A DNA stretch of 23,368 bases from JACJXF01 sp964349045 (GCA_964349045.1 CAYGFI010000069.1:1-23368), one strand, 5' to 3'. Shown: positions 14,097-22,754, counted from the stretch's first letter. Program-made: numbers and translations. The notes: generated by a model not told the origin, from the letters alone.

Positions 14097-15131
14097 TTAT
14101 TTGCATTCCTTAATATATTTTTCTGCTTCCGTTATACCCAGTTCAAGGGCTTTATTCCAATCTTTGCAGGCGCCTTCAAGATCACCGGTCAACTCACGTA
14201 CCAATCCCCTGTTGAGATAAGCTTTGCCAAAGGTGTTGTCGGAAATAATAATCTGATCAAAAAGACTTATGGCTTCGCTATACATTGCGTTTTTCGAAAG
14301 GCTCGTGGCTTTGTTGTTCATTGCAGGAAGATAATTCTTTTGCATGGCAATAGCCTTATCGAAATCGATAAGTGCAGAATCGGGTTGTCCAAGGAAGTAT
14401 TTTGCCGTTCCCCTGTTATTATAAGCGATGAAAAAATCGGGATCCATATTTATTGCTATGGTATAATCAGCCAGAGCCCCGTCATAATCACCCATTGCAA
14501 TCTTTACACTTCCCATATTATTAAAAGCCATGGGGAAATTATTATCGTAATTTGTGGCCATCCTGTAATCATAAAGCGCTCCCTGTAAATCGCCTAATAA
14601 ACGTTTTGCAGTAGCTCTGTCATGATATGCAAGAGAATAATTTGTTTTTAAATCGATGGCTGAGGTAAAGTCGTTGATAGCCGCGGAATAATCCTTTGCC
14701 ACCAGGTAATACAGACCGCGGTAATAATATGCCTGAGGTTGCTTATATCCCTTCAGAATGGCGGCATTAAGCCTGCTGATAACTATTTCAGATGGTTCGG
14801 TGGTAAATGGTAAATAACCCAGGTAAAAATCCGGCTCCCCGTTATCGGGGTCAGCTTCACCAGCTAATGAGAAGTCTTCCATGGCTTCACTGATCCTCCC
14901 CATTTCAACTTTAACCTTTGCCCTTTGAATCAATGCTTCATTTAATCCGGGATCAAGCTCCACCGCGGCGTCAAGGTAGGTCAGCGCCAATTCAAAATTA
15001 AGAATTCCTATATTCTCAACTGCTGAATTATATGCAGTTTTTGCATTCTTCTTGTTTTTATCGCTTACTTGCGAAAAAACTTGTGTAAAAACCAGAAACA
15101 AGGTGAACAAAATCAGAGTTATTTTCTTCAT
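14097..15131 (-). CDS. Exported tetratricopeptide-repeat protein
   Basis: The 344-residue protein has a clear signal peptide at 1-21 (MKKITLILFTLFLVF, then VFSQ) and no later membrane segment. Residues 30-335 are a solenoid of about eight TPR units, with the usual spaced Ala, Gly, Tyr and Pro (for example AYNNRGTAKYFLGQPDSALI at 236-255). TPR solenoids bind partner proteins. It is the first gene of a two-gene unit with the PorE-like protein at 11999-14074, so a role as its periplasmic partner is a fair inference. The TPR repeats give no substrate or process by themselves. Confidence 0.85.
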   Translation of the reverse strand: MKKITLILFTLFLVFTQVFSQVSDKNKKNAKTAYNSAVENIGILNFELALTYLDAAVELDPGLNEALIQRAKVKVEMGRISEAMEDFSLAGEADPDNGEPDFYLGYLPFTTEPSEIVISRLNAAILKGYKQPQAYYYRGLYYLVAKDYSAAINDFTSAIDLKTNYSLAYHDRATAKRLLGDLQGALYDYRMATNYDNNFPMAFNNMGSVKIAMGDYDGALADYTIAINMDPDFFIAYNNRGTAKYFLGQPDSALIDFDKAIAMQKNYLPAMNNKATSLSKNAMYSEAISLFDQIIISDNTFGKAYLNRGLVRELTGDLEGACKDWNKALELGITEAEKYIKECK

Positions 15132-15311
15132 ACCGGAAGGATTTACATTGTTAAAACCTGAAAGTTATTTTCCTGAAAATCTTAATTGGTAAATAAAACA
15201 TTTTTAATTCTAAAATTAAAAAAATAAATTTACTTTTAATTAACAGCTTGTACAATAGAATTTGATAATTAACTATATTATTTTTGTTAAACTTTTAAAT
15301 TAAGCTATAAA
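15132..15311. other. Divergent intergenic region, TPR gene and HPt gene
   Basis: This 180-nt AT-rich stretch separates two diverging units and must hold both promoters. On the plus side an exact -7 box lies at 15279-15286. On the minus side only a one-mismatch TAACTTTC near 15160-15167 is seen. No operator-like symmetry stands out. Confidence 0.35.
15279..15286 (+). promoter_or_regulatory. -7 box of the HPt-STAS pair
   Basis: TATTTTTG matches TAnnTTTG exactly and lies 25 nt before the proposed TTG start at 15312. A TTTG at 15261-15264 is upstream, but its 14-base spacing is shorter than the usual 19-21, so the -33 element is unconvincing. Confidence 0.3.
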
Positions 15312-15662
15312 TTGAAAAAAACAGATCTATCTTATCTGCTTAAAATGACCGATAAGAATAATGAGTTAATTATGGAAATTATTGAAATTTTTGTAACACA
15401 GGTGGAGGAAATCTGGAATGAAATGCAGGATTATTACAATAAGGGTGATTACAATTCTCTGGGAATGATCGCGCACAAAGCCAAAACGTCGGTTTCAATT
15501 ATGGGGATGAACAGCCTTTCGAAAAAACTTAAAGACCTTGAATTATTTTGCAGGGACAATAAAAATCAAGAACTTTACCAGGACATAATTAATGAATTTA
15601 AAACAGATTGTTTGCAAGCCATCGAAGAGTTAAAGGATTATAAACAAAATCACTTAATGTAA
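15312..15662 (+). CDS. Small HPt-domain phosphotransfer protein
   Basis: HPt proteins carry a phosphoryl group on histidine between response-regulator receivers. This 116-residue protein is all helical with the central motif MIAHKAKTSVSIMGM, in which His55 is the phospho-acceptor and Lys56 and Lys58 follow the HKxK pattern. There is no kinase or receiver domain, so it is a stand-alone shuttle. The frame starts with TTG at 15312 (TTG AAA AAA ACA); the first ATG is at 15345 and would cut into the first helix, so TTG is preferred. The STAS gene follows 12 nt later. No histidine kinase or response regulator is nearby, so its partners are elsewhere. Confidence 0.8.
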   Translation: MKKTDLSYLLKMTDKNNELIMEIIEIFVTQVEEIWNEMQDYYNKGDYNSLGMIAHKAKTSVSIMGMNSLSKKLKDLELFCRDNKNQELYQDIINEFKTDCLQAIEELKDYKQNHLM

Positions 15663-15674
15663 AAACTTACAACT

Positions 15675-16013
15675 ATGCTTAAAATTGAATATATTAATGA
15701 TGTCACTGTTGTATCATTTAAGGATATAATTCGTTTTAATGCATTAATTACCGAACAGGTAAAAGAGGAATTGAAGGCGCTCTTCCTTTCTCCACATACC
15801 AAACTGGTTCTTGATCTTACCGGCATTCAGTTCATAGACAGCTCTGGCTTTGGTGTTTTTCTTTCCGTTATGAAAACAGCGAACAATAATTACGGTTATT
15901 TTAAAATTTCGAATATAAATGAAGGTGTCATGGAACTTTTCAAACTTTTACAATTACATAATGTCTTCGAGATCTACAATAAAAGAGAAGATGCCCTGAA
16001 AAGTTTTAAATAA
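15675..16013 (+). CDS. STAS-domain protein, anti-sigma-factor-antagonist type
   Basis: STAS proteins of the SpoIIAA/RsbV type bind an anti-sigma or similar kinase when their conserved serine is unphosphorylated. The 112-residue protein is a single STAS domain. Landmarks are the central strand KLVLDLTG at 43-50 and IQFIDSSGFGVFLS at 51-64, where Ser56 or Ser57 is the phosphorylation site. The whole length is accounted for. No RsbW-like kinase, PP2C phosphatase or sigma factor is adjacent; the neighbour is the HPt protein. The gene ends 19 nt from the convergent clpB stop, with a run of eight T after its own stop. Confidence 0.88.
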   Translation: MLKIEYINDVTVVSFKDIIRFNALITEQVKEELKALFLSPHTKLVLDLTGIQFIDSSGFGVFLSVMKTANNNYGYFKISNINEGVMELFKLLQLHNVFEIYNKREDALKSFK

Positions 16014-16032
16014 TTTTTTTTATAAAAATATT

Positions 16033-18624
16033 TCACTCGTTCGAAAACAAGAGATTTTCTCCCTTAACATCAATAATTACCGGCTTTTCACGATCTATTT
16101 TGTTCTCAAGGATAATTTTCGATAAATCATTTAATAAGAATTTCTGTATTACCCTTTTTACCGGCCGTGCGCCAAACTGAGGATCAAATCCACGATTGGC
16201 AAGCCATTCAAGCGCCCCCTTCCTTATTCTTATCTCAATACCGGAACCCAGAAGCTGAAGTCTGAGCCTGTCAAATTGTATTTCTACGATTTGAAGGATC
16301 TGCGGGCGACTGAGGGGCCTGAACATGATCACTTCATCGATCCTGTTTAAAAATTCAGGAGGGATAGTTTTTCTGAGCTGTGCAAATATTTCATCCCGGG
16401 TTTTTTCATAAACCTCATCTTTTTCCGAATCATCAGCATTTTCAAGGTTTTCACGAATAATTGACGAACCCAGATTGGAGGTCATAATAATAATGGTATT
16501 TCTGAAATTTGCTGTTCTTCCTTTATTATCGGTTAGTCGTCCATCATCGAGAACCTGAAGAAGAATATTAAATACGTCAGGATGAGCCTTTTCGATCTCA
16601 TCGAGCAAAATAACGGAATAGGGCTTTCTTCGAACCGCTTCAGTAAGTTGTCCTCCTTCATCATAACCCACATATCCCGGGGGAGCGCCTATTAATCTTG
16701 AAACACTGTGTCTTTCCTGGTATTCCGACATATCAATCCGCGTAAGCAGGCTTTCATCATCGAATAAGAATTCTGCCAGGGCTTTTGCCAGTTCGGTCTT
16801 ACCAACACCGGTTGTTCCCAGGAAAATAAAAGATCCTACAGGTCTTCTGGAATCCTGCAAACCGGCCCTGCTTCTTCTAACGGCATCAGCAACGGCTCCG
16901 ATAGCCTCATCCTGTCCCACTACCCTTTTGTGTAATTGTTCTTCAAGGTGAATAAGCTTTTCTTTTTCGCTCTGTAACATTTTATTTACGGGAATACCGG
17001 TCCATTTTGAGACGATTTCAGCAATATCCTCATCTCCCACTTCCTCGCGAATCATGGCATCATCCCCTTGCTGAAGTATTAACTCCTTATTCAGAGCAAT
17101 AATTTTTGCCTCCGATTCCTGAATTTTTCCGTAACGGTACTCTGCTACCTTCCCATAATCTCCGGCCCGTTCTGCTTCGTGAGATAAAAACTTATAATTT
17201 TCAATAGCTTCTTTTTCTTTTTGAATATCAGCAATGATTTTCTTTTCAGTTTCCCATTTTGCCCTCTGTTTATTCCTTTCCTCCGAGAGATTAGCAATTG
17301 TAGATTCGATTTCTTTGATTCGACTCAATTCACCATCTCTTTTAATTGCCTCTTTCTCTATTTCATATTGCTTGATCTTGCGTTCAATTTCATCAATTTC
17401 TTCAGGGAGACTATTCATTTCAAGCCTCAACCTGGCGGCTGCTTCATCGATAAGGTCTATTGCCTTATCGGGTAAAAACCGATCAGTAATATATCTTTTT
17501 GACAGTTCAACAGCAGCAATAATTGCTTCATCCCGGATCCTGACCTTATGATAGTTTTCGTATTTTTCCTTGAGTCCCCGCAATATCGAAATAGCGCTCA
17601 ATTCGTCAGGTTCATCAACCATTACGATCTGAAAGCGCCTTTCGAGAGCCTTGTCTTTTTCGAAATATTTCTGGTATTCGCTGAGTGTTGTGGCCCCGAT
17701 AGCCCGTAGTTCGCCTCTTGCAAGAGCAGGTTTAAGGATGTTGGCCGCATCCATTGCTCCTTCAGATTTTCCCGCGCCGACAAGTGTATGGATCTCATCA
17801 ATGAATAGGATAATGTCCCCATCTGAACCAATAACTTCCTTTACAACAGATTTTAATCGTTCCTCGAATTCGCCCTTGTATTTTGCTCCTGCAATGAGTG
17901 CGCCCATATCAAGGGAATAAACTTTTTTATCCCTGAGGTTATCGGGTACATCACCATCGACAATCCTATGCGACAGTCCTTCAGCTATTGCTGTTTTTCC
18001 AACACCCGGTTCACCGATAAGAATCGGGTTATTCTTTGTACGGCGACTAAGGATCTGAAGGATCCTTCTGATTTCATCGTCCCTGCCGATAACAGGATCA
18101 AGCTTTCCTTCTTTTGCTTTTTCATTGAGGTTTATGGCATAACGTGAAAGGGAGTTATAGGTATCTTCAGCATTTTGCGACTGTACCTTTTCCCCTTTCC
18201 TTAATTCTTCAATTATCTTTTTCAGCGACTTTTCTGTCAGCCCGTTGTCTTTGAAAACCTGGGCAATGTCATCTCCGGCAGCAATCATCCCGAGCAGCAG
18301 GTGTTCAATGGAAACGTACTCATCCCCCATTGATTTTGCCTGCAGCTCAGCTTTGGTAAAGGTTCGGGTTGCGGCATTTGAAAGGTATGCATCTCCCCCG
18401 GTAACTTTTGGATAGGAGCCAATAATCCGGTCAACAACTGTTCCAACCGAATTCATGTTTATCCCGGCTTTTCCAAAAACAAATGACATCAGGTCGCCTG
18501 CATTTTCCTGTAACGATTTCAGGATATGTCCGTTTTCAACAGACTGGTTTGTGTTTGCGGCAGCAATAGTGAAAGCCTGCTGGAGGACTTCCTGGGATTT
18601 TATTGTTAAATTGTTATAATTCAT
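16033..18624 (-). CDS. clpB: ClpB disaggregase chaperone
   Basis: ClpB is a hexameric AAA+ machine that pulls proteins out of aggregates with DnaK. The 863-residue length is standard. The order is: Clp N-domain 1-145; NBD1 with Walker A GEPGVGKT 204-211, pore Tyr249 in KYKGEFEER, Walker B ILFIDEIH 272-279 and ERRFQ 328-332; coiled-coil M domain about 400-530; NBD2 with Walker A GTTGVGKT 603-610, pore GYVGYD 650-655 and Walker B VILLDEIEKAH 671-681. The M domain separates it from ClpA and ClpC. There is no ClpP-binding role expected. I see no CIRCE element upstream. Confidence 0.97.
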   Translation of the reverse strand: MNYNNLTIKSQEVLQQAFTIAAANTNQSVENGHILKSLQENAGDLMSFVFGKAGINMNSVGTVVDRIIGSYPKVTGGDAYLSNAATRTFTKAELQAKSMGDEYVSIEHLLLGMIAAGDDIAQVFKDNGLTEKSLKKIIEELRKGEKVQSQNAEDTYNSLSRYAINLNEKAKEGKLDPVIGRDDEIRRILQILSRRTKNNPILIGEPGVGKTAIAEGLSHRIVDGDVPDNLRDKKVYSLDMGALIAGAKYKGEFEERLKSVVKEVIGSDGDIILFIDEIHTLVGAGKSEGAMDAANILKPALARGELRAIGATTLSEYQKYFEKDKALERRFQIVMVDEPDELSAISILRGLKEKYENYHKVRIRDEAIIAAVELSKRYITDRFLPDKAIDLIDEAAARLRLEMNSLPEEIDEIERKIKQYEIEKEAIKRDGELSRIKEIESTIANLSEERNKQRAKWETEKKIIADIQKEKEAIENYKFLSHEAERAGDYGKVAEYRYGKIQESEAKIIALNKELILQQGDDAMIREEVGDEDIAEIVSKWTGIPVNKMLQSEKEKLIHLEEQLHKRVVGQDEAIGAVADAVRRSRAGLQDSRRPVGSFIFLGTTGVGKTELAKALAEFLFDDESLLTRIDMSEYQERHSVSRLIGAPPGYVGYDEGGQLTEAVRRKPYSVILLDEIEKAHPDVFNILLQVLDDGRLTDNKGRTANFRNTIIIMTSNLGSSIIRENLENADDSEKDEVYEKTRDEIFAQLRKTIPPEFLNRIDEVIMFRPLSRPQILQIVEIQFDRLRLQLLGSGIEIRIRKGALEWLANRGFDPQFGARPVKRVIQKFLLNDLSKIILENKIDREKPVIIDVKGENLLFSNE

Positions 18625-18761
18625 TTAGCTTATAATTTTTCTTCATGATTGTTATCAAATCTGTTGCCAATCGCTTTATTACTGTATTTTTATGTCAGTA
18701 TGTCACGTATTTTACCTACGGATAAGTAAATTTAGTTTATTTAGAACTAATATGTTTTTTC

Positions 18762-18769
18762 TAAATTTG
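18762..18769 (+). promoter_or_regulatory. -7 box of the small membrane protein
   Basis: TAAATTTG is an exact TAnnTTTG match. It lies 77 nt before the ATG at 18839 and inside the longer frame that starts at 18692. This argues that the upstream part of that frame is not translated. No clear -33 TTTG is present. Confidence 0.35.
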
Positions 18770-18838
18770 CAGCCTTTCCAAAGGGAAAGATTAAAAATAA
18801 TGCCATATTTAACAAAATTTAATTCAAAAATCTATCTT

Positions 18839-19012
18839 ATGAAACCCACATGGTTCTCTGATTTTTATGCAGGATCCCTGGTACTTATTTCCATAACAGG
18901 ATTGTTTATCATTAAAGGTAAGAACGGGATAAAGAAAAGAGGGGCCGTTCTGACAATAGCCGGATCAATTGTGCCTCTGATCTTTCTGATCATATATCTC
19001 TGGTCAAAATGA
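18839..19012 (+). CDS. Small two-TM membrane protein, function unknown
   Basis: From the ATG at 18839 this is a 57-residue protein with two hydrophobic helices, about residues 8-24 (FYAGSLVLISITGLFII) and 35-55, joined by a basic turn GKNGIKKRG. The basic turn would favour that loop facing the cytoplasm. The frame is open back to 18692, but the earlier part is not hydrophobic in a membrane-like way and contains the -7 box at 18762-18769. An ATG at 18800 (70 residues) is the alternative. I do not recognise a family. It precedes the large ABC transporter on the same strand but is separated by a terminator-like hairpin. Confidence 0.5.
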   Translation: MKPTWFSDFYAGSLVLISITGLFIIKGKNGIKKRGAVLTIAGSIVPLIFLIIYLWSK

Positions 19013-19054
19013 ATTCATGGTTAATAATCCTTTTGTGAAATTTTGGTCGTTTAT

Positions 19055-19080
19055 CCGAAATATTCTTATATTCGGTTGTT
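19055..19080 (+). terminator. Possible terminator after the small membrane protein
   Basis: CCGAA[A]TAT (19055-19063) pairs with ATATTCGG (19068-19075) over eight base pairs with one bulged A, around a 4-base loop. TTGTTT follows, then an AT-rich run. The position, 42 nt after the stop at 19012, suits a terminator, but the T-run is interrupted. Confidence 0.35.
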
Positions 19081-19134
19081 TAAAATATTTTTCTTTTCTA
19101 ACGGTATAAAAATTATCTATAAGGTTCAATCTCT

Positions 19135-22100
19135 ATGAGTGAACAGATATTAAAAGCGCTCATGCAGCTTTTTGCAATCATTGCAAGGCCTGAGAGTAAT
19201 ACAGAAGACAGAAGAACGGTTGTAGAGTCGTTTCTGAAAAGACAACTGAACCAGGAACTGGTTGCCGAATATCTTAAGGTATTCGATGAATTTTATAGCC
19301 TCTACCAGGAAAAGCAAAAGGAGACTGATCAAAGGCGCAGAAGAATTTCGGCCAGTTCGGTTAAAGTATTAAAGATTTGTTCGGAGATCAATGAAGAGCT
19401 GTCCCAGGCACAGAAAATCATCGTTTTAATTCAGCTTCTTGAATTTGTTAAATCCGATAATTCTGTCATTACCGATCAGGAAATGGAGTTCCTGGATACT
19501 GTGGCAGAGAGTTTCTATATTCCTTTAGATGAATACAAAAGAATGAAGGAATTCGTTCTCTTCACTTTTGATGAACTTCCTGATGATGAGGAGATAATGA
19601 TCATAGACGGTAAGGAAGATACGGAGTATGAAAACATTAAAACAAAGCATGTAAAAATTGATGCGCTTCTGGGACAGATCCGGGTGCTGAATATTGGTTT
19701 GGCAAATCTCTATTTTATCCGGTATATCGGACATAATGAGATTTATATGAACGGGCAGATGCTTGAAAGGGAAAAAGTTTACCCGTTCAATTATGGCTCA
19801 TCCATCAGGAATCAGCAAATAAAGCCAATTTATTACAGCGATGTTGTCAGCCGTTACGCTGAGGATAAGATCAAATCGAAAATAGTATTTGCTGTCCGGA
19901 ATGTTGAATACCGCTTTAAAAACGGAAAACTCGGACTTCATGATATAAGTTTTACCGAATACGCAGGGAGCCTGGTTGGAATCATGGGAGCGAGCGGCGC
20001 CGGTAAATCAACCCTTCTGAATGTTCTCAACGGATCATCTGCTCCTACAGGCGGATCGGTTATGATCAATGAGGTGGATATCCACAACCAAAAAGATCAG
20101 ATTGAAGGTATAATCGGACATGTATCACAGGACGACCTTTTAATTGAAGAGCTGTCGGTGTTTCAGAATCTCTATTATAACGCCAAGTTATGTTTTGATA
20201 ATTACAGTGAAGCACAACTTATAAATACTGTTGATAAGGTTCTGAAGAATCTCGGGCTTTTTGAAATCAAGGATATCCAGGTTGGCTCTCCCCTGAATAA
20301 AAAAATCAGCGGGGGACAAAGGAAAAGGCTAAATATTGCCCTTGAGTTGATCCGTGAGCCGGCAGTATTGTTTCTTGATGAACCTACCTCAGGTTTATCG
20401 AGCCGTGACAGTGAAAATATCCTCGATCTTTTAAAAGAGCTTTCGCTGAAAGGAAAACTGGTATTTGTTGTTATTCACCAGCCTTCATCGGATATATTTA
20501 AAATGTTCGATAAACTCCTGATACTCGACACGGGAGGATACCTTATATATAATGGCAACCCGGTCGACTCGATCGTTTATTTTAAATCAAAAGTTCATCA
20601 CGCCAACTGGAACGAAAGTGAGTGTCATACCTGCGGTAACGTAAACCCGGAACAGGTATTCAATATTGTTGAAGCATCGGTACTGGATGAATACGGAAAA
20701 CTTACCGACACCCGAAAGATAAGTCCTACCGAATGGAGTGAATTTTACAGCCATCACAAATCTGAAGATGCAGAAATGCATGCCGGGAAGGATGAACTTC
20801 CGGAAATATCTTTTAAGGTTCCCGGAAAGCTCAAGCAATTCTGGGTTTTTGTTTCGAGGGATGTGCTTAAAAAGCTTAGCGACACCCAGTTCCTGGCTAT
20901 CAACTTTCTTGAAGCCCCTATCCTGGCATCTCTTCTGGCCTATATTATAAAATATTTCAGTGTTGATGTAACCAATGAGTACGGATATACATTATCAGGA
21001 AACAGCAACCTGCCGGTTTATCTGTTCATGTCGGTAATTGTTGCCCTTTTCATGGGATTGACCGTAAGCGCCGAAGAGATTATTAAGGACCGTAAAATTT
21101 TAAAGAGGGAGGCTTTTCTGAATCTCAGCTGGTCGGGATACCTGATGTCGAAAGTGTTTGTGCAATTTGCCCTGTCTGCTATACAGGCAGCCACCTTCGT
21201 GATCATCGGAAACTCAATCATGGAAATCAGGGGAATGTATCTCGAATACTGGCTCGTACTTTTCAGCGCCTGGGCAAGTTCCAATATTTTAGGCTTGCTG
21301 ATTTCAGACAGTTTCAAAACTGTGGTTACGATTTATATTCTGATACCTTTCCTTGTAATACCACAGATTATTCTTAGCGGTATCATTGTGAAGTTTGAAA
21401 AGTTAAATCCAAAAATATCCAGCCCGGAATCCATTCCTCTTTATGGGGAAATTATCACAGCAAGATGGGCCTATGAAGCCCTTGCAACCTACCAGTTCAT
21501 TGAGAACGATTACCAGAAGAAGTATTACAATCTGGATAAACTGAGCAGTAATGCCAGTTACAAATCTGATTTTCTGATCAATGAATTGAATAACAAACTT
21601 GCTTATGTTGAAAACAATCTGAATGATACTTCAAAATCAGAGAAGATCGCGTATAACCTTGACCTGATCAGAAATGAAATTATCAAAGAGGAGGCTTACC
21701 GAAAGGCGCTTAAAAAGGAATTCAAGCCGACAATTGAACTTAGTTTCCCAAATCCAGAAAGGCTTTCAATCGGCAGGGCTGACAGAAATGTAGTTTATGA
21801 AGCAAATAAATACCTTACCACGGTAAGGGATTTTTACGCGAAACTTTACAAACTTATTTACAATAAGAAAAATGAGCTTAAGATGAAAGAAGATCAGGTT
21901 CTTGCCGGTGAGCTTGAAAGAAATTATGCCAATGAAAGCCTCGAGGAATTTGTAACCAACAATAACGAGTGGAAAAAGATCGTAGAGTACGAGGGTAAAC
22001 TTATTCAGAAGAAAGACCCGATATATCTCGATCCCATGCACCCCTTCATAAAAGCCCATTTTTATGCCCCACGGAAGAAGATTTTTGGAGAGTATTATAA

Positions 22101-22230
22101 AACGTTCTGGGTAAATATTATGGTGATATGGTTTAGTATTATTACCCTCTATATTGCTTTATACTACCGCCTTCTGAAAAAATTCCTCGATTTCTTTGAG
22201 AACCTGGAGTTTGGGAAAAAATCCCCCTGA
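19135..22230 (+). CDS. ABCG-type ABC transporter with TerB-like and FHA-like N-terminal domains
   Basis: The 1031-residue protein fuses several modules. Residues 1-145 are helical and resemble TerB (LSQAQKIIVLIQLLEF...SDNSVITDQEMEFLD, 90-121). Residues 175-240 are a beta-rich, degenerate FHA-like block (IRYIGHNEIYMNGQ). The ATPase at about 250-490 has Walker A GASGAGKST 285-293, signature ISGGQRKRLN 391-400, Walker B VLFLDEPTSG 411-420 and His448. An ABCG-style linker CHTCGNVNPEQ (497-507) leads to about five TM helices between 590 and 750. Then comes a hydrophilic, partly coiled-coil region of about 240 residues (752-990) and one last TM helix at 992-1012. The order ATPase-before-membrane is that of ABCG half-transporters, so it should dimerise. 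The substrate is unknown; export or an assembly role is likely. The long loop before TM6 should face the periplasm. Confidence 0.85.
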   Translation: MSEQILKALMQLFAIIARPESNTEDRRTVVESFLKRQLNQELVAEYLKVFDEFYSLYQEKQKETDQRRRRISASSVKVLKICSEINEELSQAQKIIVLIQLLEFVKSDNSVITDQEMEFLDTVAESFYIPLDEYKRMKEFVLFTFDELPDDEEIMIIDGKEDTEYENIKTKHVKIDALLGQIRVLNIGLANLYFIRYIGHNEIYMNGQMLEREKVYPFNYGSSIRNQQIKPIYYSDVVSRYAEDKIKSKIVFAVRNVEYRFKNGKLGLHDISFTEYAGSLVGIMGASGAGKSTLLNVLNGSSAPTGGSVMINEVDIHNQKDQIEGIIGHVSQDDLLIEELSVFQNLYYNAKLCFDNYSEAQLINTVDKVLKNLGLFEIKDIQVGSPLNKKISGGQRKRLNIALELIREPAVLFLDEPTSGLSSRDSENILDLLKELSLKGKLVFVVIHQPSSDIFKMFDKLLILDTGGYLIYNGNPVDSIVYFKSKVHHANWNESECHTCGNVNPEQVFNIVEASVLDEYGKLTDTRKISPTEWSEFYSHHKSEDAEMHAGKDELPEISFKVPGKLKQFWVFVSRDVLKKLSDTQFLAINFLEAPILASLLAYIIKYFSVDVTNEYGYTLSGNSNLPVYLFMSVIVALFMGLTVSAEEIIKDRKILKREAFLNLSWSGYLMSKVFVQFALSAIQAATFVIIGNSIMEIRGMYLEYWLVLFSAWASSNILGLLISDSFKTVVTIYILIPFLVIPQIILSGIIVKFEKLNPKISSPESIPLYGEIITARWAYEALATYQFIENDYQKKYYNLDKLSSNASYKSDFLINELNNKLAYVENNLNDTSKSEKIAYNLDLIRNEIIKEEAYRKALKKEFKPTIELSFPNPERLSIGRADRNVVYEANKYLTTVRDFYAKLYKLIYNKKNELKMKEDQVLAGELERNYANESLEEFVTNNNEWKKIVEYEGKLIQKKDPIYLDPMHPFIKAHFYAPRKKIFGEYYKTFWVNIMVIWFSIITLYIALYYRLLKKFLDFFENLEFGKKSP

Positions 22231-22382
22231 TTTTCCAAATCTGGCAGGATCTATCCTTCTTCCCTCCCAACTTCGTGCCTTCGGCGGGATTAGTTCAACA
22301 CCGGTTTCACTGAAAGGGGGTCGAAACTCATATATTGTACAATTGTGTTTTCATCCGTATAAAAATTTATTTTCAATGGTCG

Positions 22383-22476
22383 GATGGAACCCACATTAAG
22401 AGATTTTATACATTTGTGCATGTGTTTAGCTTCGCTGAGCTCGCAAGCTCGGTTCTCGAATCATGTGGGTTTCATC
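22383..22476. repeat. Inverted repeat with GGAACCCACAT arms
   Basis: Arms 22383-22398 and 22461-22476 are reverse complements at 14 of 16 positions. The 62-base interior holds its own hairpin GAGCT-CGCA-AGCTC near 22437-22450. A third, direct copy of the left arm core (ATGGAACCCA.AT) appears near 22493-22505. The layout suggests a small non-autonomous repeat unit or a strong RNA hairpin. No ORF is inside. Confidence 0.45.
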
Positions 22477-22647
22477 GTTTGAAAGTGCATCTATGGAACC
22501 CAAATAGTCTTAGTGAAGATAATAAGTTGAATCCTGTTTGTTATAAATCGTAACAAGGCCGATTCACCAACAAATATGATAATTTTATTATGACAAAATG
22601 CTTGACGGGCACAGGAAATTAAACTTTTATATTCATAGAAAGGTTGG

Positions 22648-22655
22648 TATCTTTG
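22648..22655 (+). promoter_or_regulatory. -7 box of the third toxin-antitoxin pair
   Basis: TATCTTTG is an exact TAnnTTTG match. A TTTT at 22625-22628 lies 19 bases upstream, the right spacing for a degenerate -33 TTTG. Transcription would start near 22661, leaving a leader of about 95 nt before the antitoxin ATG at 22755. Confidence 0.38.
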
Positions 22656-22754
22656 TAAGCTAAAATAATGCCCTTTTTAAGGATTATTATTTAAATGTAT
22701 TAAATTAGAAACCAAGGTTTGATGGTTATCAGGCCGTAATAAAATTGAAAAATA

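Larger units (their letters stand above)
22231..22754. other. 524-nt intergenic region without a convincing gene
   Basis: Frames here are short and show no family pattern. Contents are a weak hairpin just after the ABC stop (GATTT/AAATC near 22231-22243), the long inverted repeat at 22383-22476 with a third related copy near 22494-22507, the -7 box at 22648-22655, and AT-rich leader DNA before the antitoxin. The GC content of 22260-22330 is higher than its surroundings and may be the remnant of a lost gene. Confidence 0.45.

Noticed and set aside
18625..18691. CIRCE or other heat-shock operator upstream of clpB
   Set aside because: No TTAGCACTC-N9-GAGTGCTAA or comparable palindrome is present.
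18692..18838. N-terminal extension of the small membrane protein
   Set aside because: A -7 promoter box lies inside it at 18762-18769, and the sequence is neither a signal peptide nor part of the two-helix core.
22196..22399. 67-codon plus-strand frame after the ABC gene
   Set aside because: It begins inside the transporter gene in another frame, runs into the repeat at 22383 and shows no family pattern.
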